This document shows positions 53,832 through 63,005 of a stretch of DNA of 64,000 nt, in pieces. Source of the DNA: Achromobacter pulmonis (GTDB lineage Bacteria > Pseudomonadota > Gammaproteobacteria > Burkholderiales > Burkholderiaceae_B); NCBI RefSeq assembly GCF_002885955.2, contig NZ_POQS01000008.1, forward strand, positions 205,590-269,589. The letters run 5' to 3'. The position numbers and the translations under genes were made by a program. A model generated the notes under the pieces. That model had not been told where the DNA came from. It searched no databases and saw nothing but the letters and a program-made list of their open reading frames with translations. The stretch's first letter is position 1; each line of letters opens with the position of its first letter.

Positions 53832-56609
53832 ATGTTCAAGTTCCTCCATTCCTTCTTTTCGTCGGCGGCCGGCCTGCGCCATGTCGCGCGCCATTTCCGC
53901 CGCACGCCCATGCCGTTGCGGGCCGGCGACGCCGCCGCGTCGGTCGAAGCCGGCCGCCGCGCCAACCGCCAGATGCTGGCGCTGGCGCGGCTGGACGACG
54001 ACGCCCTGTTTGCCCGCTACGGCAGCAGCCGGGCGGGGCTGAGCGAAGACCAGGCCCGCGCCGCGCGCGAGCGCCACGGCGCCAACGAGGTCGACCACGA
54101 AAAGCCGCTGTCCTGGCATGCCCATCTGTGGCTGTCCTACCGCAATCCGTTCAACCTGCTGCTGACGGCGCTGGCCGTGCTGTCGTGGCTGACCGACGTG
54201 CGCATGGCCGCGCCGGCCGAACAATCGTGGACCGCGGCCCTCATCATCGGCTCCATGGTGCTGATCTCCACCGTGCTGCGCTTCGTGCAGGAGCGGCGCT
54301 CCAACCGCGCAGCCGAGGCGCTCAAGGCCATGGTGCAGAACACCGCCACGGTGCTGCGCGGCGATGCCGGCCCGGCGCCGCGCCAGTTCGGCGGCGCGCA
54401 GGCCGGCGGGCCGCGCCAGGCGGAAGTGCCCCTGGCCGACCTGGCGCCGGGCGACGTGGTGCTGCTGTCGGCCGGCGACATGATTCCGGCCGACTGCCGC
54501 ATCCTGGCGGCCAAGGACCTGTTCGTGGCCCAGGCGGCGCTGACGGGCGAATCCCTGCCGGTCGAGAAGCACGCATGCCAGCGCACCCCGGCCGCCGCCG
54601 CGCTGGAGCTGGAAAACATGGCGTTCATGGGCACCAACGTGGTCAGCGGCTCCGGCCTGGCCCTGGTGGTGGCCACCGGCGCGCGCACCTATTTCGGCCA
54701 GCTCGCCGGACGTGTGACGCAGGCCAGCCGCCAGCCCACCCAGTTCCAGCAAGGCATCAACCGGGTGAGCTGGGTGCTGATCCGCTTCATGCTGGTGATG
54801 GCGCCCATCGTCATGCTGATCAACGGCTTCACCAAGGGCGACTGGCTGGAGGCGCTGCTGTTCGCGCTGGCCATCGCCGTGGGGCTGACCCCCGAAATGC
54901 TGCCCATGATCGTCACGGCCACGCTGGCCAAGGGCGCGCTGCGCATGTCGCGGCGCAAAGTGGTGGTCAAGCGCCTGGACGCCATTCAGAACCTGGGCGC
55001 GATGAACGTGCTGTGCACCGACAAGACCGGCACTCTGACCCAGGACCGCATCGTGCTGGAGCGGCACATCGACGTCTACGGCGCGAGCTGCGACGAGGTG
55101 CTGGCCTACGCCTATCTCAACAGCTACTACCAGACCGGGCTGAAGAACCTGCTGGACGTGGCCGTGCTGCAGCACGCCGAAGTCGAGCGCAGCCTGGAGC
55201 TGGCCGCGAAGTACCGCAAGGTCGACGAGATCCCCTTCGACTTCGCGCGCCGCCGCATGTCGGTCGTGGTCAACGAAACCGAGAACGGCCGCGACCACCA
55301 CGAGCTGATCTGCAAGGGCGCGCTGGAGGAAGTGCTGGCCGCCTGCACCCGCCTGCGCGTGGGCGGCGAGACGCATCCGCTGACCGATGCGCGCCGGCAG
55401 GACATCCGCCGCGTGACGGCGGCGCTGAACCGCGACGGCCTGCGCGTCATCGCCGTGGGCGTGAAGGAAATGCCGCCGGCCGGCCGCGCCTACGGCGTGG
55501 CCGACGAGTCCGACCTGGTGCTGGTGGGCTACATCGCGTTCCTGGACCCGCCCAAGGAGTCCACCGCGCCCGCGCTGGCGGCGCTGCGCGAGTCCGGCGT
55601 CGAAGTGAAGGTGCTGACCGGCGACGTGGAGCTGGTCACGCAGAAGGTCTGCCGGGAGGTCGATTTCACGGTGCGCAAGGTCTACCTGGGCGCCGAGATC
55701 GAAGAGATGGACGAGCGCCAGCTGGCCGCCGCCGTGCGCGAGGCCAACGTGTTCGCCCGCCTGACGCCGGCGCACAAGGAAAGAATCGTGCGCAGCCTGC
55801 GGGCGCAGGGCTGCACCGTGGGCTTCATGGGCGACGGCATCAACGACGCGCCGGCGCTGCGCGCGGCCGACGTGGGGATCTCGGTGGACTCGGCGGTCGA
55901 CATCTCGAAAGAGGCCGCCGACATCATCCTGCTGGAGAAAAGCCTGATGGTGCTGGAGGACGGCATCATCGAAGGCCGCAAGACCTTCTGCAACATGCTC
56001 AAGTACCTGAAGATGACGGCCAGCTCGAATTTCGGCAACGTGTTTTCGGTATTGGTGGCCAGCGCCTTCCTGCCGTTCTTGCCCATGCTGCCCATCCACC
56101 TGCTGCTGCAGAACCTGATCTACGACATCTCCCAGGCCGCGATCCCGTTCGACAACGTGGACGCGGAACTGCTGCGGCGGCCCCAGCAATGGGACCCCGA
56201 CGGCCTGGGGCGGTTCATGGTCTTCTTCGGCCCGATCAGCTCCATTTTCGACATCGCCACGTACGCCCTCATGTGGTACGTGTTCCAGGCCAACGCCCCC
56301 GAGCACCAGACGCTGTTCCAGTCGGGCTGGTTCGTCGAAGGGCTGCTGTCGCAGACGCTGGTGGTGCACATGATCCGCACGCGCAAGATTCCGTTCCTGC
56401 AAAGCCGTCCCGCCTGGCCGCTGGCGGCGATGACGCTGGCGGTCGTGGGCGTGGGGCTGCTGCTGCCGTTCTCGCCGCTGGCCGGGTATTTCCAGCTGCA
56501 GGCGCTGCCGTGGCGCTATTTCCCCTGGCTCGCGGGTATCCTGCTCAGCTACTGCGTCCTGACGCAGCTGCTGAAAACGATCTGGGTGCGCCGTCATGGC
56601 TGGCAATAG
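53832..56609 (+). CDS. mgtA: Magnesium-transporting P-type ATPase MgtA
   Basis: A 925-residue P3B-type ATPase. The phosphorylated Asp is D396 in CTDKTGTLT, the actuator motif TGES is near residue 237, and MGDGINDAPAL is near residue 667. Membrane segments include LTPEMLPMIVTATLA. It imports Mg2+ with its gradient across the inner membrane. The start at 53832 has GGAG 8 bp upstream. It is longest of the locus and preceded by a very long leader with a short ORF, as mgtA genes are in enterics. No PhoP box is obvious. Confidence 0.95.
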   Translation: MFKFLHSFFSSAAGLRHVARHFRRTPMPLRAGDAAASVEAGRRANRQMLALARLDDDALFARYGSSRAGLSEDQARAARERHGANEVDHEKPLSWHAHLWLSYRNPFNLLLTALAVLSWLTDVRMAAPAEQSWTAALIIGSMVLISTVLRFVQERRSNRAAEALKAMVQNTATVLRGDAGPAPRQFGGAQAGGPRQAEVPLADLAPGDVVLLSAGDMIPADCRILAAKDLFVAQAALTGESLPVEKHACQRTPAAAALELENMAFMGTNVVSGSGLALVVATGARTYFGQLAGRVTQASRQPTQFQQGINRVSWVLIRFMLVMAPIVMLINGFTKGDWLEALLFALAIAVGLTPEMLPMIVTATLAKGALRMSRRKVVVKRLDAIQNLGAMNVLCTDKTGTLTQDRIVLERHIDVYGASCDEVLAYAYLNSYYQTGLKNLLDVAVLQHAEVERSLELAAKYRKVDEIPFDFARRRMSVVVNETENGRDHHELICKGALEEVLAACTRLRVGGETHPLTDARRQDIRRVTAALNRDGLRVIAVGVKEMPPAGRAYGVADESDLVLVGYIAFLDPPKESTAPALAALRESGVEVKVLTGDVELVTQKVCREVDFTVRKVYLGAEIEEMDERQLAAAVREANVFARLTPAHKERIVRSLRAQGCTVGFMGDGINDAPALRAADVGISVDSAVDISKEAADIILLEKSLMVLEDGIIEGRKTFCNMLKYLKMTASSNFGNVFSVLVASAFLPFLPMLPIHLLLQNLIYDISQAAIPFDNVDAELLRRPQQWDPDGLGRFMVFFGPISSIFDIATYALMWYVFQANAPEHQTLFQSGWFVEGLLSQTLVVHMIRTRKIPFLQSRPAWPLAAMTLAVVGVGLLLPFSPLAGYFQLQALPWRYFPWLAGILLSYCVLTQLLKTIWVRRHGWQ

Positions 56610-56643
56610 CCGCGGGCGTCCGTGGCCGTATCGGGAGACCGGC

Positions 56644-57735
56644 ATGAAAAACTTCTGCATGGGCGCGCTGGCCCTGGCCGGCGCGGTTCTGGCGCCCTGG
56701 GCGCAGGCCGCGGACGCGGCGAGCGGCGTGCTCCTGTACGGGGTGGTGGACGCCGGCGTGGCCGTCACCAGCACCTCGGGCAAGGGCAGCCGCGCCGGCC
56801 TGCTCGACGGCGGGCTCACCGACTCCCTGTGGGGGCTGATGGGCGCCGAAGAGCTGGGCGGCGGCTGGCGGTCGCGCTTCCAGCTGGAAAGCGGCTTCGA
56901 CCCGTCCTCGGGCCGGCGGGCCGACGGCGACGGCAAATTGTTCGACTACGCCGCCTGGGTCGGGCTGGCCAGCGACGACTATGGCGAGCTGCGGCTGGGC
57001 CGCCAGCACCCGGTGGGCCAGCTGTACGGCAGCGCGCTGGAAATCGCTTCCTGGAAGGAAATGGGCATGGGCGCCACCTTCAAGGCTTCGGACAACTACC
57101 AGCTCGACAATATGGTGAATTATCTTTCGCCGACGTGGAGCGGTTTCCAGGCCGGCCTCGGCTATTCCTTCGACGCCGACGGCCAGGATCGCTTCCGCAC
57201 CGCGGCGAACAACCGGGCCGTCAGCGCCGGCCTGAAGTACGAGCAGGGGCCGCTGCTGGCGGTCGCCACCTGGGAACAGCTGCGGCTGGCCGACGGCCCC
57301 GAGGCCGGCGGCCGTCCGCAGGCCGTGCAGCTCGGCGCGGCTTACGACTTCGAGGTGCTGAGGCTGTCCGTGGCCTGGTCTCGCCAGCGCAACGGCTATG
57401 CCGGGCTGGACGGGGGCGGCCCGGACGGCCTGGGACCGCCGGCGTTCGCGCGCGGCGGCACGGTCGACGCCTGGCTGATCGGCGCCAGCGTGCCGGCCGG
57501 GCCGGGCACGCTGCTGCTGCAATGGTCGCTGGCGCATCCGGACTGGCGCTGGGACGACGGCGCCCGGGCGCGCAACGCGCAGGTGGCCACGCTGGGCTAT
57601 ACCTACGGCCTGTCGCGGCGGACCACGCTTTATGCGTTTGCGGGCTATGCCTCGAACTACACCCTGGAAGAACAGTTCGATCCGGCCCATTCCCACACCA
57701 TCCGGTGCGGCGCCGGCATCTCCCACCGTTTCTGA
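56644..57735 (+). CDS. Gram-negative general porin (OmpC/Omp32 type)
   Basis: A 363-residue outer-membrane porin. The signal peptide ends in APWAQA-AD (near residue 23). The mature start SGVLLYGVVDAGVAVTS and the family motif YGELRLGRQHPVG are typical betaproteobacterial trimeric porins, and it ends with HRF, the C-terminal aromatic signature. GGGAGA precedes the ATG at 56644. It starts 34 bp after mgtA, so it may be co-transcribed. Confidence 0.9.
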   Translation: MKNFCMGALALAGAVLAPWAQAADAASGVLLYGVVDAGVAVTSTSGKGSRAGLLDGGLTDSLWGLMGAEELGGGWRSRFQLESGFDPSSGRRADGDGKLFDYAAWVGLASDDYGELRLGRQHPVGQLYGSALEIASWKEMGMGATFKASDNYQLDNMVNYLSPTWSGFQAGLGYSFDADGQDRFRTAANNRAVSAGLKYEQGPLLAVATWEQLRLADGPEAGGRPQAVQLGAAYDFEVLRLSVAWSRQRNGYAGLDGGGPDGLGPPAFARGGTVDAWLIGASVPAGPGTLLLQWSLAHPDWRWDDGARARNAQVATLGYTYGLSRRTTLYAFAGYASNYTLEEQFDPAHSHTIRCGAGISHRF

Positions 57736-57812
57736 GCTCCGCAGCTACAATCGACGGGATGCGGCGCCTGGCGCCGGTCCTCGTCATCCCCGCAGTTTTC
57801 CGGACGGTTTGC

Positions 57813-58679
57813 ATGGATAGTCTCGAATGGCTCGTACCCTGGGAGTTCTCTCCCACGCTGGTGGCTTCCTTTGCGGTCGCCATCGCGCTGTTCGTGCGCG
57901 GCCAGCGCGTCCATCGCGTGACCGGCGCGCGCAAGATCCTGTTCTGGGCGGGCCTGGTGCTGCTGTACCTGTCCATGCATACCCGGCTGGACTACTACGC
58001 CGAGCGCATGTTCTTCATCCACCGCATCCAGCACCTGGTGCTGCACCATCTGGGGCCGCTGCTGGTGATGGCGGCTTTCCCGGGGCAGGTCATGCGGGCG
58101 GGCCTGCCCATGGCCTGGCGGCTGCGGCTGCGGGACTTCCTGCGCACCGGCGCGGGCCGAGCCACGGTGGCGGTGCTGACCAACAAGATCTTCGTGCCGT
58201 CGCTGTTCGTGTTCCTGGTGCTGGTCTGGCTGATCCCGTCGGTGCAGTTCTATTCCATGTTGGACTGGCGCCTGTACCGCCTGATGAACTGGTCGGTGGT
58301 GATCAGCGGCTTCATGTACTGGAACCTGATCCTCGACCGCCGGCCCGCGCCGCCAGCGGCCATGACGCCCGGCGGCCGGGTCATTTCGCCGGTGCTGACG
58401 ATGCTGCCGCAGATGGTGGCGGGCGCGGTCATCGCCTTCACGGAAAGCGATATCTACCCTTTGTTCGAGTTGTGCGGCCGCGCCATCGCGATGTCGGCCC
58501 AGACCGACCAGACCATCGGCGGGCTGACGATGTGGATTCCCGCCGCGCTGGTCGAGGTGATCGGCCTGATGGTGGCCCTGGGAACCTTGATGCGGCTGTC
58601 GGCCAAGGGGCGCCTGCGCAAGGCCGACCGCGACGCCCAGGCCCGCGCGCGGGCCAAGAGCCGCGCGCTGTCGGCCTAG
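57813..58679 (+). CDS. CtaG-type (caa3) cytochrome oxidase assembly-like membrane protein
   Basis: A 288-residue membrane protein of the CtaG_caa3 (DUF1404-related) family. It has about seven hydrophobic segments, with IHRIQHLVLHHLGPLLVMAAFP (near residue 70, rich in His) and SVQFYSMLDWRLYRLMNWSVVISGFMYWN as landmarks. Family members assist copper or haem insertion into terminal oxidases. A TACAAT element 65 bp upstream is a possible -10. It is convergent with galU. Confidence 0.82.
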   Translation: MDSLEWLVPWEFSPTLVASFAVAIALFVRGQRVHRVTGARKILFWAGLVLLYLSMHTRLDYYAERMFFIHRIQHLVLHHLGPLLVMAAFPGQVMRAGLPMAWRLRLRDFLRTGAGRATVAVLTNKIFVPSLFVFLVLVWLIPSVQFYSMLDWRLYRLMNWSVVISGFMYWNLILDRRPAPPAAMTPGGRVISPVLTMLPQMVAGAVIAFTESDIYPLFELCGRAIAMSAQTDQTIGGLTMWIPAALVEVIGLMVALGTLMRLSAKGRLRKADRDAQARARAKSRALSA

Positions 58680-58694
58680 CCGCCTAGTGCGGGT

Positions 58695-59546
58695 TCATTC
58701 CGGTTCGAGGCCGTGGTACTTCTTGCCCAGCGCCACGGTGGCCTGGAACATGCCGGCCTTGCTGCCGCAGTCGTAGCGCACGCCGTCGTAGCGGTGCGCG
58801 TACACGGCGCGTTCGCGCATCATCGAGGCGATGCCGTCGGTGAGCTGGATTTCGTTGCCGGCGCCCATCTTGGTGGAGCGCAGATGATCGAAGATGGCGG
58901 CTTCCAGCACGTAGCGGCCCACCACCGCCAGCGTGGACGGGGCGACTTCGGGATCGGGCTTTTCAACGATGTGCGTGACGCGCTCGGTGCGGCCGTCGGC
59001 GCGGGACTCGCCCTCGCGGGTGGCCACGATGCCGTACTTGCGGGTGTCGGCGCGGGGCACGTCCTGCACGCCCAGCACGCTGGCGTTCTGCGCCACGGCC
59101 ACGTCCACCAGCTGCTTCAGGGCTGGCGTGTCGGAGTCGATCAGGTCGTCGGCCAGCAGCACGGCGAAGGGCTCGTCGCCCACGGCCGGGGCGGCCGACA
59201 GCACGGCGTGGCCCAGCCCGAGCGGGGCCGACTGGCGGATGTACAGACAGTTGACGTGCGCGGGTAGAATGCCGCGCACCATGGCCAGGAGCTCGTGCTT
59301 GCCCTTGCTTTCCAGGTCGGATTCAAGCTCGGGGGCGGAATCGAAGTGGTCTTCGATTGCGCGCTTGTTGCGTCCTGTCACGAAAATCAGGTCGGTGATG
59401 CCGGCGGCGACGGCCTCTTCGACGGCATATTGGATGAGCGGCTTGTCGACCACGGGCAGCATTTCCTTGGGCATCGCCTTGGTGGCGGGCAGGAAGCGCG
59501 TGCCCATGCCAGCGACGGGGAAAACGGCTTTACGGACAGGACGCAT
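58695..59546 (-). CDS. galU: UTP--glucose-1-phosphate uridylyltransferase GalU
   Basis: A 283-residue nucleotidyltransferase. The nucleotide-binding signature AVFPVAGMGTRFLPATKAMPKEML lies at the N-terminus, and VEKPDPEVAPSTLAVVGRYVL is a downstream motif. It makes UDP-glucose for lipopolysaccharide and capsule. The ATG at 59546 (with GAGG upstream) replaces an extended frame. It is divergent from bepA. Confidence 0.96.
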   Translation of the reverse strand: MRPVRKAVFPVAGMGTRFLPATKAMPKEMLPVVDKPLIQYAVEEAVAAGITDLIFVTGRNKRAIEDHFDSAPELESDLESKGKHELLAMVRGILPAHVNCLYIRQSAPLGLGHAVLSAAPAVGDEPFAVLLADDLIDSDTPALKQLVDVAVAQNASVLGVQDVPRADTRKYGIVATREGESRADGRTERVTHIVEKPDPEVAPSTLAVVGRYVLEAAIFDHLRSTKMGAGNEIQLTDGIASMMRERAVYAHRYDGVRYDCGSKAGMFQATVALGKKYHGLEPE

Positions 59547-59602
59547 TGAGACCTCGTTGGGGAGTCGATGAAACATTTTAATCTCATCGCTATCATAGGC
59601 TT

Positions 59603-61126
59603 ATGAACCGCAGGAAAATGCCATCCATTTGCTCGATTGCGAAACGAGGCGCAATTTTCGGCCTCTGTGCGGCGCTGGCCGTGCCGGGGTTGCCGGCAAC
59701 CGCCTGGGCGCAGCCGATGGGGCTGCCTTCGATGGGCGCGGCCTCGGCGGCCGAACTCTCGCCCATGCTGGAGCGCAGCCTGGGCCAGGCCATCATGGCC
59801 CAGGGGCGGCGCGACCCCACCTATATCGACGACCCCGAACTCAGCCAGTACCTCACCACCATGGGGCGCAAGCTTGCGTCCTACGCGTCGGGCGCCGTGC
59901 CCGAGGTGGAAATGTTCGGCGTGCGCGACCCCGAGATCAACGCCTTCGCCATGCCCGGCGGGTACATCGGCGTCAATACCGGCCTGATCGTGTCCTCGGC
60001 CAGCGAATCCGAACTGGCGGCGGTGCTGGCGCACGAAATCGGCCACGTCGTGCAGCGCCACATCGCGCGCGGCATGACGCAGCAGAACCAGAACGGCATG
60101 GTGATGCTGGCCAGCCTGGCCGGGGCGCTGCTGGCCGCCCTGGCCGGCGGCGGCGGCAACCTGGCGGTGGGCGTGGCCGCGTTCGGCCAGGCCGCGGCCA
60201 TCAACCGCCAGCTGGGCTTCTCGCGCGACGCCGAGCGCGAGGCCGACCGCGCCGGGGTCCAGATGCTGACCAAGGCCGGTTACGACGCCAGCGGCATGTC
60301 GCAGATGTTCGCGCGCCTGATGAACGCCTCGCGCCTGAACGAAGGCGCCGGCGGCGGCTCCTGGGCCAGCACCCACCCGCTGTCCATCGAGCGCATGTCG
60401 GACATCCAGAACCGCGTGCGCGGCATGCCGGCCTCGCGCCATATCGACAGCGACGATTTCTGGTACTTGCGCGCCAAGATGCGGGTGGTGCAGGGGCGCG
60501 ACGCCGTCAGCCTGCGTTCGGCCGCCCAGCAGCTCCAGGACGAGGCGCAGGCGCTGTCCGGCGTGCGCCGCTCGGCCGCCTACTACGGCCTGGCGCTGCA
60601 GGCCTTCCAGCGCAACAACCTGGCCGAAGCCGAACGCAACCTGGAACTGGCCGCCGCGGACGGACGCAACTCGCCCCAGCTGGCCAAGCTCGGCATCGAC
60701 GTGGCGCTGGCGCGCAAGACCTACCCCAAGGCGCTGGAACTGGCCCAGGCCGCCACCAAGCGCTGGCCCGACCAGCGCGCGCTCGGCATCGCCTACGCCC
60801 AGGCGCTGCAAAGCGTGGGCCGCCACGCCGAGGCGCAGGACTACCTGCGGGCCAAGATCAAGGTCTGGGGCAGCGACGAGCCCAGCCTCTACCAGATGCT
60901 GGCGCAAAGCGAGGAGCGCAACGGCAAGCCCGTGCAGGCGCGCCGCGACCTGGCGCGCTTCTATGTCATGACCGGCGCGTTCGCCGCCGCCGAATCGCAG
61001 CTGCAGCAGGCGCGCGGCATGTCCAACGATTTCTATGAGCAGTCGCAGATCGACGTGCAGATCAAGGAAGTCAAGGACAAGCTGGCCGAGGAACGCCAGC
61101 TGCTGGAGCGCTTCAAGTCGGGCTGA
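59603..61126 (+). CDS. bepA: M48 metallopeptidase with TPR domain, BepA-like
   Basis: A 507-residue periplasmic protease. The signal peptide ends near ALAVPGLPATAWAQ (about residue 36). The zinc motif HEIGHVVQRH (near 150) and the distal Glu in DAEREADRAGVQML are present. The C-terminal ~200 residues form TPR-like repeats (AEAERNLELAAADGRNSPQLA). BepA proteases maintain outer-membrane protein and LPS assembly quality. It is divergent from galU. Confidence 0.9.
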   Translation: MNRRKMPSICSIAKRGAIFGLCAALAVPGLPATAWAQPMGLPSMGAASAAELSPMLERSLGQAIMAQGRRDPTYIDDPELSQYLTTMGRKLASYASGAVPEVEMFGVRDPEINAFAMPGGYIGVNTGLIVSSASESELAAVLAHEIGHVVQRHIARGMTQQNQNGMVMLASLAGALLAALAGGGGNLAVGVAAFGQAAAINRQLGFSRDAEREADRAGVQMLTKAGYDASGMSQMFARLMNASRLNEGAGGGSWASTHPLSIERMSDIQNRVRGMPASRHIDSDDFWYLRAKMRVVQGRDAVSLRSAAQQLQDEAQALSGVRRSAAYYGLALQAFQRNNLAEAERNLELAAADGRNSPQLAKLGIDVALARKTYPKALELAQAATKRWPDQRALGIAYAQALQSVGRHAEAQDYLRAKIKVWGSDEPSLYQMLAQSEERNGKPVQARRDLARFYVMTGAFAAAESQLQQARGMSNDFYEQSQIDVQIKEVKDKLAEERQLLERFKSG

Positions 61127-61129
61127 ACC

Positions 61130-62242
61130 CTACAGCCCGGTTTCGAAAAAGCGCCCCAGCCGCTGCGGCAGCCAGTTCAGGTGGGCCGGGAAGCTGCCCG
61201 TGGGAAAGCCCGCGTGCCCGCCGTCCGTAGGTTGGTGCAGCAGGATGGAAGGCGAGCAGTCCTGCGGCGTGGGCAGCGAGGCGGCCGGGATGAAGGGGTC
61301 GTTGCGCGCATTGAGCACCAGCGTGGGCACGGCGATCTTCGGCAGCCAGGGCTTGCTGGAGGCGCGCGTCCAGTAATCGAGCGCGTTGCGAAAACCATGC
61401 ATGGGCGCCGTGTAGGTGTCGTCGAATTCGCGCAGGTCGTGCGCGTGCGCGATGCGCATGACGTCGACGGCGCCCGGAAAGCGGTGCGCCTTCTCCAGCA
61501 CCTTGTGCTTGAGCGTCTTCAGGAAATGCGCGGTATAGACGCGGCGGTTGAAGACGCCCGTGGACAGGGTCTTGCCGCAGGCCACCAGGTCCAGCGGCGC
61601 CGAGACGCCCGCGCAGGCGTTCAGCCAGCGGGTTTCCTCGTGGTGCTCCCCCAGGTACTTCAGCAGCGCGTTGCCGCCCAGCGAGACGCCCGCGGCATGC
61701 CAGCGCGCGTGCGGGATGCGCTGGCGCACGGTCTCCAGCATGAAGCCCACCTCGGCCGAATCGCCCGAGTAATAGGCCCGCGCCAGGCGGTTCGGCACGC
61801 CCGAGCAGCCGCGGAAGTGCGCGATCACAACGATCCAGCCGCGCGCGCGGAAATGGTGCGCGATGGACTGCGCGTAGCGGCTGCTGCTGCCGCCTTCCAG
61901 GCCGTGGAACAGGATCAGGGCGGGGGTGTCGGGGTTGTGCGGCAGGGATTGCCAGTCGGCTTCGGTCATCCACCTGGCCGCGGCGGTCTTGCCGTTGGCC
62001 ACCGGACGCTGGCCGCTGACCGGCGCGCCGTCGGCGGCCTTGTGCGGAAACAGCCCCGGGCCGGTCCAGTCGAAATCGACGAAGTCGGTGTCGGGCGTAT
62101 CGACCCGCTCGCGCACGAAGGCGATGCGATGGTACTGCGCGAACAGGGCAGCATAGACCGTCTGGCTATCGCCTCCGGGCAGCCAGGAAGGAACGGGGCA
62201 GGGTGTTGTATCCAGGCGAGCAGCGGCCAACGAGAAATCCAC
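61130..62242 (-). CDS. YheT-family alpha/beta hydrolase
   Basis: A 370-residue alpha/beta hydrolase. The nucleophile is in GVSLGGNALLKYLGE, the acid in LNARNDPFIPA and the His in DGGHAGFPTG. The N-terminus SWLPGGDSQTVYAALFAQ is typical of the YheT/embryogenesis-associated EMB8 group, of unknown substrate. GTG at 62242 is my chosen start (homologues begin MDFSLAAARLD in my recollection); it overlaps the stop of the NTF2-like gene. A TTG at 62251 is also possible. It ends 3 bp from bepA (convergent). Confidence 0.8.
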   Translation of the reverse strand: MDFSLAAARLDTTPCPVPSWLPGGDSQTVYAALFAQYHRIAFVRERVDTPDTDFVDFDWTGPGLFPHKAADGAPVSGQRPVANGKTAAARWMTEADWQSLPHNPDTPALILFHGLEGGSSSRYAQSIAHHFRARGWIVVIAHFRGCSGVPNRLARAYYSGDSAEVGFMLETVRQRIPHARWHAAGVSLGGNALLKYLGEHHEETRWLNACAGVSAPLDLVACGKTLSTGVFNRRVYTAHFLKTLKHKVLEKAHRFPGAVDVMRIAHAHDLREFDDTYTAPMHGFRNALDYWTRASSKPWLPKIAVPTLVLNARNDPFIPAASLPTPQDCSPSILLHQPTDGGHAGFPTGSFPAHLNWLPQRLGRFFETGL

Positions 62243-62247
62243 CCCGG

Positions 62248-62670
62248 TCAATGCAGCATGTCGGGTACGTCGTGCAGGTCGAGCACCCCGGCTTCCGTGG
62301 GCGCCGGCGAAGCGTGGTGCATGACCATGCGCCACCCCGTGGGGCCCTTGTGGTAGATGTTGGTGGCGTAGCAATTGGCGAATTGCGTGCCTTCCCGGGT
62401 GCGCATCGCCACCTGTTCGACCAGCACGTGCACCGCGCACATCATGCTTTGCATGACCAGCGGGCGCAGCGGGCGGATGTGCAGGGGGCCGTTGGCCAGC
62501 ACCTGCTGCCACGACTCCTGCACCGCCGAGTGCCCGACGATGCGCAGGCCTCCCGGATGGATGCAGACGACCTCTTCGTCGTCGGCCCAGATCTGCATCA
62601 GGCGAACGCTGTCCGCCTGTTCCAGGGCTTCGTAGAACGCGTGTTCTGCTTCTTCGGGCGTGGCGAACAT
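62248..62670 (-). CDS. NTF2-like/SnoaL-like protein
   Basis: A 140-residue soluble protein with the NTF2-fold pattern (AFYEALEQADSVRLMQIWADDEEVVCIHPGG, a DUF4440/SnoaL_3-like start, and GPTGWRMVMHHASPAP near the end). Function of this branch is unknown; it may be a small-ligand binding or isomerase-like protein. It belongs to the ilvE-zinc finger-hydrolase group, 34 bp from the zinc-finger gene. Confidence 0.8.
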   Translation of the reverse strand: MFATPEEAEHAFYEALEQADSVRLMQIWADDEEVVCIHPGGLRIVGHSAVQESWQQVLANGPLHIRPLRPLVMQSMMCAVHVLVEQVAMRTREGTQFANCYATNIYHKGPTGWRMVMHHASPAPTEAGVLDLHDVPDMLH

Positions 62671-62704
62671 GGTGACGGAAACGGGTATGCGTTGTAAGGC
62701 CGGC

Positions 62705-62926
62705 TCAGTGCCCGTGGCCGTGCAGCACGGTGCCGGGCTTCAGGCGGTACTGGGCGCCGCAATAGGCGCAGCTGGCCGAACCGGTGCGGGCCACGTCCAG
62801 GAAGACGCGCGGGTGCATGCTCCAGAGCGGCGCCTTGGGGCCGGGGCAGAAAACGGGCAGGTCTTCGGCGCCGACTTCGATGACTTCGTGGGAGTGGGGG
62901 ACGGCGGCCGGGGCAGCAGCGGTCAT
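62705..62926 (-). CDS. CHCC-type zinc-finger protein (NDUFS6-like)
   Basis: A 73-residue protein with the zf-CHCC pattern: His in a HSHEVIEVG region, FCPGPKAPLWSMHPRVFLDVARTGSA-like middle part and CAYCGAQYRL near the C-terminus. It resembles the zinc-binding domain of mitochondrial complex I subunit NDUFS6, seen as free proteins in alpha- and betaproteobacteria. A CAGGAATATCC ribosome-binding site precedes the ATG at 62926. It follows ilvE by 79 bp. Confidence 0.85.
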   Translation of the reverse strand: MTAAAPAAVPHSHEVIEVGAEDLPVFCPGPKAPLWSMHPRVFLDVARTGSASCAYCGAQYRLKPGTVLHGHGH

Positions 62927-63005
62927 GGATATTCCTGAATAAAAAAACCGGTAAACGGCAGGTTGTGGCGATGGCGCGGCCCGATCGCGGGCCGGGCCGC
63001 TGGGA

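Noticed and set aside
53667..56936. A 1089-codon frame antisense to mgtA
   Set aside because: Composition is dominated by His, Gly, Arg, Gln and Val without domain motifs, while the plus strand encodes a complete P-type ATPase with all its motifs.
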